Assembly: GCA_902489745.1 (NCBI GenBank)
Contig: CABUBB010000008.1
Location: 23,419-87,418, forward strand
Direction: 5' to 3'
Source: Metaruminococcus_A sp003150405
Lineage (GTDB): Bacteria; Bacillota; Clostridia; Oscillospirales; Ruminococcaceae
DNA: 64,000 nt
The position numbers were made by a program, and so were the translations under genes. The notes under the pieces were generated by a model, which did not search any database, was not told the DNA's origin, and saw only the letters and a program-made list of their open reading frames with translations. Numbering within the stretch: the first letter of the stretch is position 1; every line of letters begins with the position of its first letter. This document shows, in pieces, positions 25,344 through 33,753 of the stretch.

Positions 25344-25679
25344 TTATTCCTTTTCCTTTAATACAAGGGTAATGTGCGAAGTTCTCTTTAACACCTTAAA
25401 GGCCCTGCCCTGGGCTCTCGGTCTGACGCGTTTCATGGTCGGACCCGGTGTTACAAAGCACTCTGCAACATAGAGGTCGTCTTTGCTCATGCCGTGGTTA
25501 TTTTCGGCGTTAGCAACTGCTGATGCCAGAAGTTTTACCAGAGGCTCACACGCAGCTTTCGGCGTGTTTTTCAAAATTGCCATAGCGAGGTCGACCGGTT
25601 TGTTGCGGATTAAATCCAGAACAATCTGGACCTTTCTCGGGGCGATGCGGGCATGTCTGAGGTAAGCCCTTGCTTCCAT
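25344..25679 (-). CDS. rplV: 50S ribosomal protein L22
   Basis: 111 residues. YLRHARIAPRKVQIVLDLIR and PRAQGRAFKVLKRTSHITLV identify uL22. Its beta-hairpin reaches the exit tunnel where macrolides bind. It lies between rpsS and rpsC. Confidence 0.97.
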   Translation of the reverse strand: MEARAYLRHARIAPRKVQIVLDLIRNKPVDLAMAILKNTPKAACEPLVKLLASAVANAENNHGMSKDDLYVAECFVTPGPTMKRVRPRAQGRAFKVLKRTSHITLVLKEKE

Positions 25680-25698
25680 TTAAAATCCTCCTTCCGGC

Positions 25699-25983
25699 CT
25701 ATTTCTTACCGTTATTTGAAGTCTTGGAACCGGCATGGCCTTTGTACGTACGGGTCGGGGCAAACTCACCGAGCTTGTGGCCGACCATATCTTCGGTAAC
25801 GTAAACAGGGACATGCTTGCGTCCGTCGTGAACTGCAAATGTATGACCTACGAAATCAGGGAAAATTGTGGAAGCGCGGCTCCAGGTTTTGAGAACCACT
25901 TTTTCGCCTGCTTCGTTCATTTTCTGAACACGCTGTAACAGGACCGGCTGAACGTAAGGTCCCTTTTTAACACTTCTACCCAT
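25699..25983 (-). CDS. rpsS: 30S ribosomal protein S19
   Basis: 94 residues. MGRSVKKGPYVQPVLLQRV and LGEFAPTRTYKGHAG are typical of uS19, which sits at the 30S head near S13. It follows rplB by 24 bases. Confidence 0.97.
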   Translation of the reverse strand: MGRSVKKGPYVQPVLLQRVQKMNEAGEKVVLKTWSRASTIFPDFVGHTFAVHDGRKHVPVYVTEDMVGHKLGEFAPTRTYKGHAGSKTSNNGKK

Positions 25984-26007
25984 AGGTTCATCTGTCTCCT
26001 TTCAGCA

Positions 26008-26841
26008 TTACTTCGCATTTCTGCGTTTTACGATAAACTTATCGGAGCGATGATGCTTCGCGCGGGTCTTGTAACCGAGGGTCGGTTTACCCCAAGGCGT
26101 AACAGGTCCGGGACGTCCGATAGGCGATTTACCTTCACCACCGCCGTGCGGATGGTCATTCGGGTTCATAACAGAACCGCGGACCGACGGACGCCAGCCC
26201 AAGTGACGTTTTTTACCCGCTTTACCGATGTTGGTGTTCTCGTGGTCTGTGTTGCCAACCTGGCCAATGGAGGCCATGCAGTTGGCCGGAATATTCCGCT
26301 GCTCACCGGAGGGCAGACGGATGAGGGCATAAACGCCTTCTTTCGCCATAAGCTGCGCCATGTTGCCCGCAGAGCGGACGAGCTGTGCACCTTTGCCCGG
26401 GTAAAGCTCAATGTTGTGGATAACGGTACCAACCGGAATTGCACTGAGCGGCAGTGCATTGCCCGGCTTGATATCTGCGTCTGCACCAGCGCGGACCGTG
26501 TCGCCTACTTTGAGGCCAACCGGCGCGATGATGTAGCGCTTTTCACCGTCCTCATATTTGAGCAGGGCGATGTGAGCGGAACGGTTCGGGTCATACTCCA
26601 GGGTCATGACCTCTGCGTTCATGCCAACCTTGTCACGCTTGAAGTCGATGACACGGTATTTCTTTCTGTTTCCGCCGCCATGATGGCGAACGGTAATTCT
26701 TCCGTAGCTGTTACGACCGGCAGTCTTCTTGAGTGGCTCAAGCAGGCTTTTCTCCGGCGCTACCTTGGACAGCCCCGAATAGTCAACGACGGTCATATTA
26801 CGCCGGGACGGGGTTGTTGGCTTGTAGCTTTTGATTGCCAT
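26008..26841 (-). CDS. rplB: 50S ribosomal protein L2
   Basis: 277 residues. MAIKSYKPTTPSRRNMTVVD starts it. The conserved histidine-bearing loop MNPNDHPHGGGEGKSPIGRP lies near the C-terminus. L2 is needed for subunit joining and peptidyl transfer. A 98-base gap, large for this operon, separates it from rplW. Confidence 0.97.
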   Translation of the reverse strand: MAIKSYKPTTPSRRNMTVVDYSGLSKVAPEKSLLEPLKKTAGRNSYGRITVRHHGGGNRKKYRVIDFKRDKVGMNAEVMTLEYDPNRSAHIALLKYEDGEKRYIIAPVGLKVGDTVRAGADADIKPGNALPLSAIPVGTVIHNIELYPGKGAQLVRSAGNMAQLMAKEGVYALIRLPSGEQRNIPANCMASIGQVGNTDHENTNIGKAGKKRHLGWRPSVRGSVMNPNDHPHGGGEGKSPIGRPGPVTPWGKPTLGYKTRAKHHRSDKFIVKRRNAK

Positions 26842-26939
26842 GTTACTTTCACTCCTTGTTTCGGTTTAGCGAGGACGCTTTTAAAAGTTGGTCCTCATAC
26901 ATCACCGCCCGGACCTTTTGCCCGGACTGTCACAAAGGC

Positions 26940-27233
26940 TTATGCGAGGCTCTCGAAGATTTCAATCCCCTTGGAGTCATCGGTCAGGGTGACAATCGCC
27001 TTTTTCCAATCCGACTGGTAGCCGGAATTCATGCCTACGCGTTTTGCGCGGCCCTTGCAGTTCATGGTGTTGACCTTGAGCACCTTGACGCCGAAAAGCG
27101 CCTCAACTGCCTGAGCGATTTCAATCTTATTGGAATCCTTCGCGACTTTAAAGGTGTATTTCTTATCCGCGACGCTGGTGATGGATTTCTCCGTCATGAT
27201 CGGGCGGATGATGATATCCTGCGGTGCTTTCAT
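26940..27233 (-). CDS. rplW: 50S ribosomal protein L23
   Basis: 97 residues. IIRPIMTEKSITSVADKKYTF and ALFGVKVLKVNTMNCKGRAK identify uL23, the exit-tunnel protein that docks trigger factor and SRP. Its start overlaps the rplD stop by one base. Confidence 0.96.
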   Translation of the reverse strand: MKAPQDIIIRPIMTEKSITSVADKKYTFKVAKDSNKIEIAQAVEALFGVKVLKVNTMNCKGRAKRVGMNSGYQSDWKKAIVTLTDDSKGIEIFESLA

Positions 27234-27856
27234 TACGCGTACACCTCCTCAAGTTTGAGTGCGGTATCCTTGAGCAGTACCACCTTGTCACAGTTGAGAA
27301 TATCGTACACATTCAGGGTGTTGTACTGGGTGGTTTTGACGCCCGGGATATTCGCAGCGCTCTTGATGACCTTCTGGTCGACGGTCGGCAGAGCGATGAG
27401 TACCTTCTTGTCCGCGCCGATGGCGGAGAGAACGCTCATCATCTCTTTGGTTTTGTACTCGGTGATGCCGAAGCTGTCGAGTACAATCATTTCACCGCCC
27501 TGTACCTTTGCAGAGAGAGCGGATTTCAGTGCGAGCGCACGAACTTTTTTGTTGAGTGCAAAGCGGTAATCACGCGGTTTCGGGCCGAGTGCAATACCGC
27601 CGTGCCGCCACTGCGGAGCGCGGATGGAACCCTGTCTTGCATGACCGGTCCCCTTCTGGCGCCACGGTTTGCGGCCACCGCCGCGAACCTCAGTGCGGGT
27701 GAGGGTGGACTGGGTGCCTTGGCGCTGGTTTGCCAGATAATTCACCACAGCCATGTGCATAACCGCCTCATTCGGGGTTACGCCAAAGATAGCATCAGAA
27801 AGCTCCATCGTGGAAACCTCTTTGCCATTGCGATCCAAAACTTTGATGTTTGGCAT
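27233..27856 (-). CDS. rplD: 50S ribosomal protein L4
   Basis: 207 residues. It begins MPNIKVLDRNGKEVST, with the tunnel loop RQGTQSTLTRTEVRGGGRKP and RQKGTGHARQGSIRAPQW. In E. coli L4 autoregulates the S10 operon at its leader; whether that applies here is untested. It follows rplC. Confidence 0.97.
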   Translation of the reverse strand: MPNIKVLDRNGKEVSTMELSDAIFGVTPNEAVMHMAVVNYLANQRQGTQSTLTRTEVRGGGRKPWRQKGTGHARQGSIRAPQWRHGGIALGPKPRDYRFALNKKVRALALKSALSAKVQGGEMIVLDSFGITEYKTKEMMSVLSAIGADKKVLIALPTVDQKVIKSAANIPGVKTTQYNTLNVYDILNCDKVVLLKDTALKLEEVYA

Positions 27857-27873
27857 GTTGCTTCCTCCTTCCG

Positions 27874-28509
27874 TTAAGCCTTCTTCACAGCACTTTTAAT
27901 GGTGACGATACCGCCCTTAGGGCCAGGGATCGCGCCTTTGAGTGCAATCAGATTGTTTTCTGCGTCCACTTTTACAACTTCAAGGTTCTGGACCGTAACG
28001 GTCTCAGCACCGAGATGGCCAGGCATTTTCTTGCCCTTCATGATTCTGGAAGGGTCAGAGCCCGCGCCCATGGAGCCGGCATGCCGGCCGACCGGGCCTG
28101 TACCATGAGTTGCTTTCAGAGAACGGTTATTGTAACGCTTGATAGTACCGGCGAAGCCTTTACCTTTGCTGGTGCCGCAGACATCGACGATGTCGCCCGG
28201 CTCAAAAGCATCTGCCTTAATGATATCGCCGAGGTTGTAAGCGTCCATATCGTCAAAGCCGAACTCTTTCAGGGTTCTCTTTGCAGCGGCGTCCGCTTTT
28301 GCGAAATGGCCTTTCTGCGGCTTGTTGACGTTCTTGACGCTGATTTCGCCGAAGCCAAGCTGGACAGCGGAATAGCCGTCGTTTTCAGCGGTCTTTTTCT
28401 GGACCACGACGCAAGGGCCTGCTTCTACAACAGTAACAGGGATGACCTTGCCGTTGTCATCGAAAATCTGAGTCATGCCGATTTTCTTACCAACGATACC
28501 TTTTTTCAT
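27874..28509 (-). CDS. rplC: 50S ribosomal protein L3
   Basis: 211 residues from ATG 28509, preceded by GGAGGAAAG. MKKGIVGKKIGMTQIFDDNG at the start and GTSKGKGFAGTIKRYN with GSMGAGSDPSRI in the middle are diagnostic. An upstream open frame to 28635 overlaps rpsJ and is not used. L3 begins 50S assembly near the peptidyl-transferase centre. Confidence 0.97.
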   Translation of the reverse strand: MKKGIVGKKIGMTQIFDDNGKVIPVTVVEAGPCVVVQKKTAENDGYSAVQLGFGEISVKNVNKPQKGHFAKADAAAKRTLKEFGFDDMDAYNLGDIIKADAFEPGDIVDVCGTSKGKGFAGTIKRYNNRSLKATHGTGPVGRHAGSMGAGSDPSRIMKGKKMPGHLGAETVTVQNLEVVKVDAENNLIALKGAIPGPKGGIVTIKSAVKKA

Positions 28510-28576
28510 TGTCTTTCCTCCTATTCGGTTATTGGTTGACCGGTTGCAGCCAACATGACCTGCGGTGCGGTGATAC

Positions 28577-28888
28577 TTAGAGTTTAATCTCCAGCTCCAC
28601 GCCGGCAGGAAGCTCAAGACCCTGTAAAGCCTCAACAGTTTTGTTGGACGGCCTTAAAATGTCAATGAGTCTTTTGTGGGTTCTCATCTCAAACTGCTCA
28701 CGGCTGTCTTTGTACTTATGAACAGCGCGGAGAATGGTTACGACCTCTTTTTCGGTCGGGAGCGGGATTGGCCCCGAAACCCTTGCGCCGGTACGCTTTG
28801 CTGTTTCAACAATTTTAGTTGCCGCAGCGTCGACCAGGCTGTGGTCATAGCTTTTAAGTCTGATTCTGATTTTTTCTTTGACTGCCAC
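28577..28888 (-). CDS. rpsJ: 30S ribosomal protein S10
   Basis: 103 residues. KIRIRLKSYDHSLVDAAATK and KRLIDILRPSNKTVEALQGL identify uS10, which also acts as NusE in antitermination. The start is GTG 28888, nine bases after GGAGG. An out-of-frame ATG lies between them and is ignored. It is the first gene of the long operon. Confidence 0.96.
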   Translation of the reverse strand: MAVKEKIRIRLKSYDHSLVDAAATKIVETAKRTGARVSGPIPLPTEKEVVTILRAVHKYKDSREQFEMRTHKRLIDILRPSNKTVEALQGLELPAGVELEIKL

Positions 28889-29265
28889 TTTTCATCGCCT
28901 CCTAAAATAATGTACGCGGTGAACATCAATCGCCCAAACACGGCGCCGTGTGTTTCGTGCAAACCCATTAAAAAACCGAAAAAACACGCAGTTTTTCCGG
29001 AGACGGTACAGAGACGCAAGAACCCTATACCCATACGACGCAGGCGTACTTACCCGCGGCAAGCCGCACGGCAGTATACACCGTACTACCTGTTCAGTAA
29101 TTGTTGTCGCCCGGTTTAAAATCGGACATACTCCACGGAAATTCCCCGCCCGGATGGACGGCCACCTCCCGCTTCATCGCATATCTGTCGCAGTCGTGCC
29201 TCATTATTATACAATACAGGCAGCGCAACAGCAAGCAAAATGCCTGTAGAATTTTTTGTATAAAA
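28889..29265 (-). other. 5' leader and promoter region of the ribosomal operon
   Basis: The leader from the putative start near 29199 to rpsJ is about 310 bases. It contains a perfect palindrome, ACACGGCGCCGTGT (28938-28951), and several possible stems. No gene with a ribosome site is seen. Leader-based control by a ribosomal protein is possible but not demonstrated. Confidence 0.5.
29206..29234 (-). promoter_or_regulatory. Candidate promoter of the S10-spc-alpha operon
   Basis: Minus strand: TTGCTG (29229-29234), 17-base spacer, TATAAT (29206-29211). The -10 is perfect but the -35 is only half-consensus. Confidence 0.5.
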
Positions 29266-29304
29266 CAGCCCTGTTTCTGTGCAAATTGCACAGAAACAGG
29301 GCTG
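29266..29304 (-). terminator. Terminator of proS
   Basis: A perfect 19-bp inverted repeat around a single A. On the minus strand it is followed by TTTTATAC. It lies about 155 bases after the proS stop and just upstream of the ribosomal promoter, insulating the two units. The stretch 29305-29458 shows nothing else. Confidence 0.75.
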
Positions 29305-29458
29305 TAATGAATCCACGGGACAAGATAGGCCCTAAAACTTGTTTCTAGAGTGATAAACGAGCAAGATTTTTCGTTTTCCCAGCAAGGCATTAAGCCAATC
29401 CAGACAGGAAAACACACGTTATCGGCAAAACCACCCGTCTCAGCGCAGAGGGACGCTG

Positions 29459-30898
29459 TTAATACTGGCGGCCCCAGTAGACCATGTGTTTGGCAGGCTT
29501 GCCGCAACAGACGCAGGTATCGGAAATGTGCTCTTCTTCAAACGGGATGCAACGGGATTTGACGCCGCCGGTGATATCCTTGAGCTTGTCTTCGCATTCG
29601 GCGTCACCGCACCACATGGCTTTGATAAAGCCCGGATGGTTTTTGGCAATGTCGAGGAACTCATCGTAACTATGCGCGGTAAAGGTTTTTTCCTTGAGGT
29701 TTGCGAGTGCCTTTTCGTACAGGCCGTCGTGCACCGCCTGAAGCGCCTTCGGAATTTCGGTCATGAGATCGTCAAGTCCCACGACAATTTTCTCCCGGTT
29801 GTCCCGGCGGACAAGAACGCACTGGTTCTGTTCAATGTCCTTCGGGCCAATTTCAAGGCGAAGGGGTACCCCTTTCATTTCATACTGGCTGAATTTCCAG
29901 CCAGGGGTGTTGTCGCTGTCATCGAGCTTGACGCGGAATGTCTCGGAAAGTTTATCCGCGACCTCACGCGCTTTGTCAAGCACGCCTTCTTTGTGCTGGG
30001 CAATCGGGATAACGGCAACCTGAACCGGGGCAATTTTCGGCGGGAGAATAAGGCCGCTGTCGTCGCCGTGCACCATGATGATAGCACCGATCATACGGGT
30101 GGAAACGCCCCAGGAGGTTTGATGCGGATACTGAAGGGTGTTGTCCCGTCCGGTAAAGGTGATGCCAAAGCTCTTGGCAAAACCGTCGCCAAAATAATGG
30201 GAAGTACCGCCCTGAAGGGCGACGCCGTTGTGCATCATCGGCTCAATGGTATAGGTGGAAACCGCACCGGCAAACTTCTCTTTCTCGGTTTTTTTACCCA
30301 TGACAACCGGAATTGCAAGGGATTCACGATAAAAATCCGCATAGACGTTCAGCATGCGGAGGGTTTCTGCCTCTGCCTCCTCAGCAGTCTCGTGCATGGT
30401 GTGACCCTCCTGCCAGAGAAACTCAGAATTGCGGAGAAACGGGCGGGTAGTTTTTTCCCAACGCATGACCGAGCACCACTGGTTGTAGAGCTTGGGCAGA
30501 TCGCGGTAAGAGTTGATGACCTTTGCATAATGCTCACAGAAGAGCACCTCCGAGGTTGGGCGAACGCAGAGACGTTCGGTCAGCTTTTCACTGCCGCCCT
30601 GGGTAACCCACATAACCTCCGGCGCAAAGCCGTTGACATGATCCTTCTCTTTCTGAAGAAGGCTTTCCGGGATCAGCATAGGCATATAGACGTTTTCGTG
30701 CCCGGTTTTTTTAAAGCGGGCATCCAAATCCTTCTGAATGTTTTCCCAAATGGCGTATCCATAGGGGCGGAACACCATGCAACCTTTTACCGAAGAGTAG
30801 TCAATCATCTCGGCTTTTTTGACCACGTCGGTATACCACTGGGCGAAATCTTCCTCCATTGAGGTGATGGCTTCCACCATCTTTTTTTGCTGTGCCAT
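29459..30898 (-). CDS. proS: Prolyl-tRNA synthetase, archaeal/eukaryal type
   Basis: 479 residues, class II aminoacyl-tRNA synthetase. It is the short ProS without the inserted editing domain and with the extra C-terminal zinc-like domain. Motif 2 lies at YNQWCSVMRWEKTTRPFLRN and motif 3 near GWKFSQYEMKGVPLRLEIG. The C-terminal CGDAECEDKLK and CVCCGKPAKHMVYWGRQY hold the metal-site cysteines and the typical terminal Tyr. It charges tRNA-Pro. It forms a single-gene unit with a promoter at 31070-31098. No T-box consensus was found in its leader. Confidence 0.95.
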   Translation of the reverse strand: MAQQKKMVEAITSMEEDFAQWYTDVVKKAEMIDYSSVKGCMVFRPYGYAIWENIQKDLDARFKKTGHENVYMPMLIPESLLQKEKDHVNGFAPEVMWVTQGGSEKLTERLCVRPTSEVLFCEHYAKVINSYRDLPKLYNQWCSVMRWEKTTRPFLRNSEFLWQEGHTMHETAEEAEAETLRMLNVYADFYRESLAIPVVMGKKTEKEKFAGAVSTYTIEPMMHNGVALQGGTSHYFGDGFAKSFGITFTGRDNTLQYPHQTSWGVSTRMIGAIIMVHGDDSGLILPPKIAPVQVAVIPIAQHKEGVLDKAREVADKLSETFRVKLDDSDNTPGWKFSQYEMKGVPLRLEIGPKDIEQNQCVLVRRDNREKIVVGLDDLMTEIPKALQAVHDGLYEKALANLKEKTFTAHSYDEFLDIAKNHPGFIKAMWCGDAECEDKLKDITGGVKSRCIPFEEEHISDTCVCCGKPAKHMVYWGRQY

Positions 30899-31226
30899 TT
30901 TCTTTTTCTATCCTTTCAAACGGGGCAGAACCCGCTTCATACTGATCAACGGTTCCATAAGCGGCCATTGACGCACCAGCAACAAACGCCGGTACAGCAC
31001 ACGGACGGTACTGCCGTTTCTTCAAACACTGCCCCCGCCTGTAAAGCGGGGACTTTTTGCCTGAATTCTATTTTAGCATGGGGGGCAGAATTTGACAAGG
31101 GGGGTGAAAGCCCGGGCTTTGTCCTTCACAGCGGCAGTGGGTGGAACGCCGCTTCGCGTTACCGCTGGTATTCGAGTTTAAACGTGTGCTTATCATACAT
31201 CTCCGTTCAACGCATATTAAAAAGCA
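30899..31226. other. proS leader and intergenic region
   Basis: It contains the proS promoter, a leader of about 165 bases and two hairpins: CCCCGC/GCGGGG (31034-31051) and a weaker one near 30921-30942 next to the ribosome site. 31099-31226, behind the lipoprotein gene, shows no clear terminator. Confidence 0.5.
31070..31098 (-). promoter_or_regulatory. Promoter of proS
   Basis: Minus strand: TTGTCA (31093-31098), 17-base spacer, TAAAAT (31070-31075). Confidence 0.65.
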
Positions 31227-31817
31227 TTATCCACCGTGAGGCTCTACATAACCGTGTTTTGTATAAACCAATGTAAAATCGATATAATTGTTCCAGTCAG
31301 AAGAATACCGGCTTCTTTCAAGTTCTTCCCAAGTATAGGAGTTTTCGTCAATCAAAATATAGTGCAGCGTTCCAACATTAACTGCGCCGTTTTTCGAAAT
31401 GTCAAAATACCGCACAAGATATTTGTATTCTCGGGTATATTCCTGACCACTTTCAAATGAATAAAGCAGGTAGTGCTCGCCGTCATACGTCAAATCCTGT
31501 AAGAAGCCATCCGAACCACCATTGGTATAAAACGCCAACCGGACAAACGCAGGTTCTCCGCGGCTGGTTTTTTCGATGAATGCGTCCCAAACCTCCTGGC
31601 CGGAGACAAGATCATACTGCTTGTGCACAACGCAGCCGTCCTGCTTTGCCTGTTCGAACGAATAATCTTTCGGGAGTTCAGCATAGGGCAGCATGCCGTC
31701 CGGAAGCGCAATGCTGTCCGGAAGGGAATTGCTGGCGCCGGCATCTCCATAAGTTCCGGTGGAACAGGAGGTGAGCAAAAGGGCCATCAGCACGAATAGG
31801 ACAGCAAACCGTTTCAT
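31227..31817 (-). CDS. Putative lipoprotein of unknown function
   Basis: A 196-residue protein with a lipoprotein signal peptide (MKRFAVLFVLMALLLTSC, lipid-modified Cys18). The mature part is acidic and soluble, with YLVRYFDISKNGAVNVG and an odd number of aromatic residues. I do not recognise a domain. ATG 31817 is chosen because AGGGGAG lies eight bases upstream; earlier in-frame ATGs would extend the signal peptide implausibly. It is anchored outside the membrane. It is a single gene between proS and the NifX-like gene. Confidence 0.7.
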   Translation of the reverse strand: MKRFAVLFVLMALLLTSCSTGTYGDAGASNSLPDSIALPDGMLPYAELPKDYSFEQAKQDGCVVHKQYDLVSGQEVWDAFIEKTSRGEPAFVRLAFYTNGGSDGFLQDLTYDGEHYLLYSFESGQEYTREYKYLVRYFDISKNGAVNVGTLHYILIDENSYTWEELERSRYSSDWNNYIDFTLVYTKHGYVEPHGG

Positions 31818-31972
31818 AACCAACACTCCCCTTAACATAAATTCACCTTCATTATAACATCGGGTCTGAGCGAAGAGAAGCCTGCCGGGACAGACACTTG
31901 TCGAATTCATCCTTTTGGCTAAACCAATTGCTTACTTCTTGGGGAGTTTGCCATATATGTTCGAAAAAATCA

Positions 31973-32003
31973 AAAAGCCCCCACCGAAGCGGAGGCTTTT
32001 GAC
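31973..32003 (-). terminator. Terminator of the DUF134-Mrp-NifX operon
   Basis: Minus strand AAAAGCCTCCGC-TTCG-GTGGGGGCTTTTT is a 12-pair stem with two G-U pairs and a TTCG tetraloop, then a T tail. It starts 8 bases after the NifX-like stop. Confidence 0.88.
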
Positions 32004-32010
32004 CTAAAAC

Positions 32011-32394
32011 TTATTCGTGGTGATGGCCGCAGGTGTGGCCATGTTCATGACCTTCCCCGTGGTGGTGGCTACACTGCACGTTAGGATTATGCTGAAGCGC
32101 GCCGGAGAGGTAATCCGCTACAGCGGTCTCGATATCACCGGAAGCGCCTGCAACAAGCTCAATGCCGGCCGACTGGAGTGCCGCCTTTGCACCGCCGCCA
32201 ATACCGCCGCAAATTAACAGCGAAACGCCGTTTTGTTTGAGGATAACCGCAAGAGCCTCGTGACCGCTCATGGAAGTATCCAGATCAGAACGTGCGACAA
32301 CCTTGCCTTCCTCAACGGTAAAGAGTTTAAAAATTTTTGTGTGGCCGAAATGCTGGAATACCTGGTTCCCTTCGGCTGTGACTGCAATAACCAT
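32011..32394 (-). CDS. NifX/NifB-C-like iron-molybdenum-cofactor-binding family protein
   Basis: A 127-residue protein of the dinitrogenase FeMo-cofactor biosynthesis family (RNase H-like fold). MVIAVTAEGNQVFQHFGHTKIFKLF at the N-terminus and LLICGGIGGGAKAALQSAGIELVAG are typical. The last 20 residues are a histidine/glycine tail (HHHGEGHEHGHTCGHHHE) able to bind metal. No nitrogenase genes are nearby; in clostridia such proteins commonly sit with Mrp-type ATPases and are thought to handle iron or Fe-S clusters. GGGAGG precedes the ATG. Confidence 0.88.
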   Translation of the reverse strand: MVIAVTAEGNQVFQHFGHTKIFKLFTVEEGKVVARSDLDTSMSGHEALAVILKQNGVSLLICGGIGGGAKAALQSAGIELVAGASGDIETAVADYLSGALQHNPNVQCSHHHGEGHEHGHTCGHHHE

Positions 32395-32485
32395 TTGCTT
32401 TTCCTCCCAAAGGCGAGGACCTGTTGAAGTCCCTGCAAATAAAATGTTTAAACCTCTTCACGGCAAAAGCCGGAATGCGCCAAGT

Positions 32486-33310
32486 TTACAGCGTTTCAAT
32501 CAAGTCGGCGGCACCGTCGAGCCAATCGCCCTCAAACAATTCGATGACACCCTGATCCGCTGCCTGCGCGACTGCCGGGGAAACCGGGAGCTTGGCAAGA
32601 ACCTTAATACCATAGCGAGAGGTGATTTCATCGATGTGGCTCTGACCGAACAGTTCAATTTTTTTGCCGCAGTCCGGGCATTCCACATAGCTGAGGTTCT
32701 CAACAACGCCAAGGATCGGGATGTTCATCATATTCGCCATGTTGACCGCTTTTTCCACAATCATCGAGACGAGTTCCTGCGGAGAAGCGACAACAATGAT
32801 ACCGTCAAGCGGGAGAGACTGGAAAACGGTGAGCGGCACGTCGCCGGTTCCCGGAGGCATATCGACAAACATATAATCAACGTCCTGCCAGACCACGTCG
32901 GTCCAGAACTGCTGAACCACTCCCGCAAGGATCGGTCCGCGCCAGATGACCGGGTCGGTGTCATTTTCCAGCAGGAGGTTGACCGACATAATATCAATGC
33001 CGGTTTTGCTCTTGGCCGGGACAATGCCCCATTCGTTCGACATGGCTTTTTCCTTAATACCGAACGCTTTCGGAATTGACGGGCCGGTGATGTCTGCGTC
33101 AAAGACAGCACTGTGGTGGCCGCGGCGGTTCATCAGAACCGCAAGCATGGAAGTGACCATGGATTTCCCGACGCCGCCTTTGCCGCTGACAACACCAATG
33201 ACCTTTTTGACGGAACTCATTTCATTGAGGGAGAGCAGCATGCTCTCCTGTTCCCGCTCGCTGCAGTTCTGGCTACAGGAGCCACAATCGTGATTACAGG
33301 CTTCGCTCAT
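32486..33310 (-). CDS. Mrp/NBP35-family ATP-binding iron-sulfur carrier
   Basis: 274 residues, P-loop NTPase of the Mrp/ParA-like family. The deviant Walker A, GKGGVGKS, occurs in VVSGKGGVGKSMVTSML. A cysteine-rich N-terminus (CNHDCGSCSQNC) and a VECPDCGKK motif in the C-terminal third hold Fe-S ligands. Relatives assemble or carry [4Fe-4S] clusters to apo-proteins. I use the ATG at 33310 because GAGGAG is then eight bases away. The ATG at 33316 overlaps the DUF134 stop and is also possible. The operon is DUF134-Mrp-NifX. Confidence 0.9.
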   Translation of the reverse strand: MSEACNHDCGSCSQNCSEREQESMLLSLNEMSSVKKVIGVVSGKGGVGKSMVTSMLAVLMNRRGHHSAVFDADITGPSIPKAFGIKEKAMSNEWGIVPAKSKTGIDIMSVNLLLENDTDPVIWRGPILAGVVQQFWTDVVWQDVDYMFVDMPPGTGDVPLTVFQSLPLDGIIVVASPQELVSMIVEKAVNMANMMNIPILGVVENLSYVECPDCGKKIELFGQSHIDEITSRYGIKVLAKLPVSPAVAQAADQGVIELFEGDWLDGAADLIETL

Positions 33311-33312
33311 TT

Positions 33313-33660
33313 TCATTTCTCCTCTTTGTTTTCAAACCGGCAGTGAGCGCAGGATTCCCTCTGCGCACAGGGGCGGTCTGTAATTTCGTAATTTCCGCCC
33401 TGAATGGACAGGGCCTTTCCCAATACAATGGCTTCCGCTGTATGCCGGCGGGCCGAATACAGCACCCGCTGCAGCGTCCCGCGTGAAACATTCATCCGCC
33501 CGGCGGCCTCTGCCTGATCCATCCCCTCCAGATCACAAAGGCGCAGAGCTTCCAGTTCTTCCACGCTCATAACGATGGCCTGCCCTTCCCCGTGCTCCGG
33601 AGAAAAGCGGCGGCAGCCTGGCTCGGCGCAGACGCGCCTGCATTTTGCGCCTCTTGGCAT
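33313..33660 (-). CDS. DUF134-family putative DNA-binding protein
   Basis: 115 residues. MPRGAKCRRVCAEPGCRRF opens the protein, followed by a sigma-70-region-4-like helix-turn-helix (VEELEALRLCDLEGMDQAEA, then MNVSRGTLQRVLYSARRHTA). The family is uncharacterised and regularly found with Mrp and NifX-like genes. A role as regulator of the Fe-S genes is inference. The C-terminus has a CAQRESCAHC cysteine cluster. ATG 33660 follows AGGAAG. Confidence 0.88.
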   Translation of the reverse strand: MPRGAKCRRVCAEPGCRRFSPEHGEGQAIVMSVEELEALRLCDLEGMDQAEAAGRMNVSRGTLQRVLYSARRHTAEAIVLGKALSIQGGNYEITDRPCAQRESCAHCRFENKEEK

Positions 33661-33753
33661 CTGATACACTTCCTTTCGGACGACCGCCATCCGTTTTGGT
33701 TCCCTTTTATTATAATGTGCATATGCACATTTGTCAACTCGTTCACATCACAG

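Noticed and set aside
29094..29507. Minus-strand open frame between proS and rpsJ
   Set aside because: It crosses the terminator and promoter, has no ribosome site and no domain.
29486..30862. Long plus-strand open frame opposite proS
   Set aside because: It is a mirror of the third-position GC bias of proS and lacks recognisable motifs.
31032..31058. Plus-strand terminator CCCCGC/GCGGGG with T5
   Set aside because: No plus-strand gene precedes it; it is more likely a leader hairpin of proS.
30899..31063. T-box in the proS leader
   Set aside because: No GGTGGNACC-like core or terminator with T run on the minus strand was found; only simple hairpins are present.
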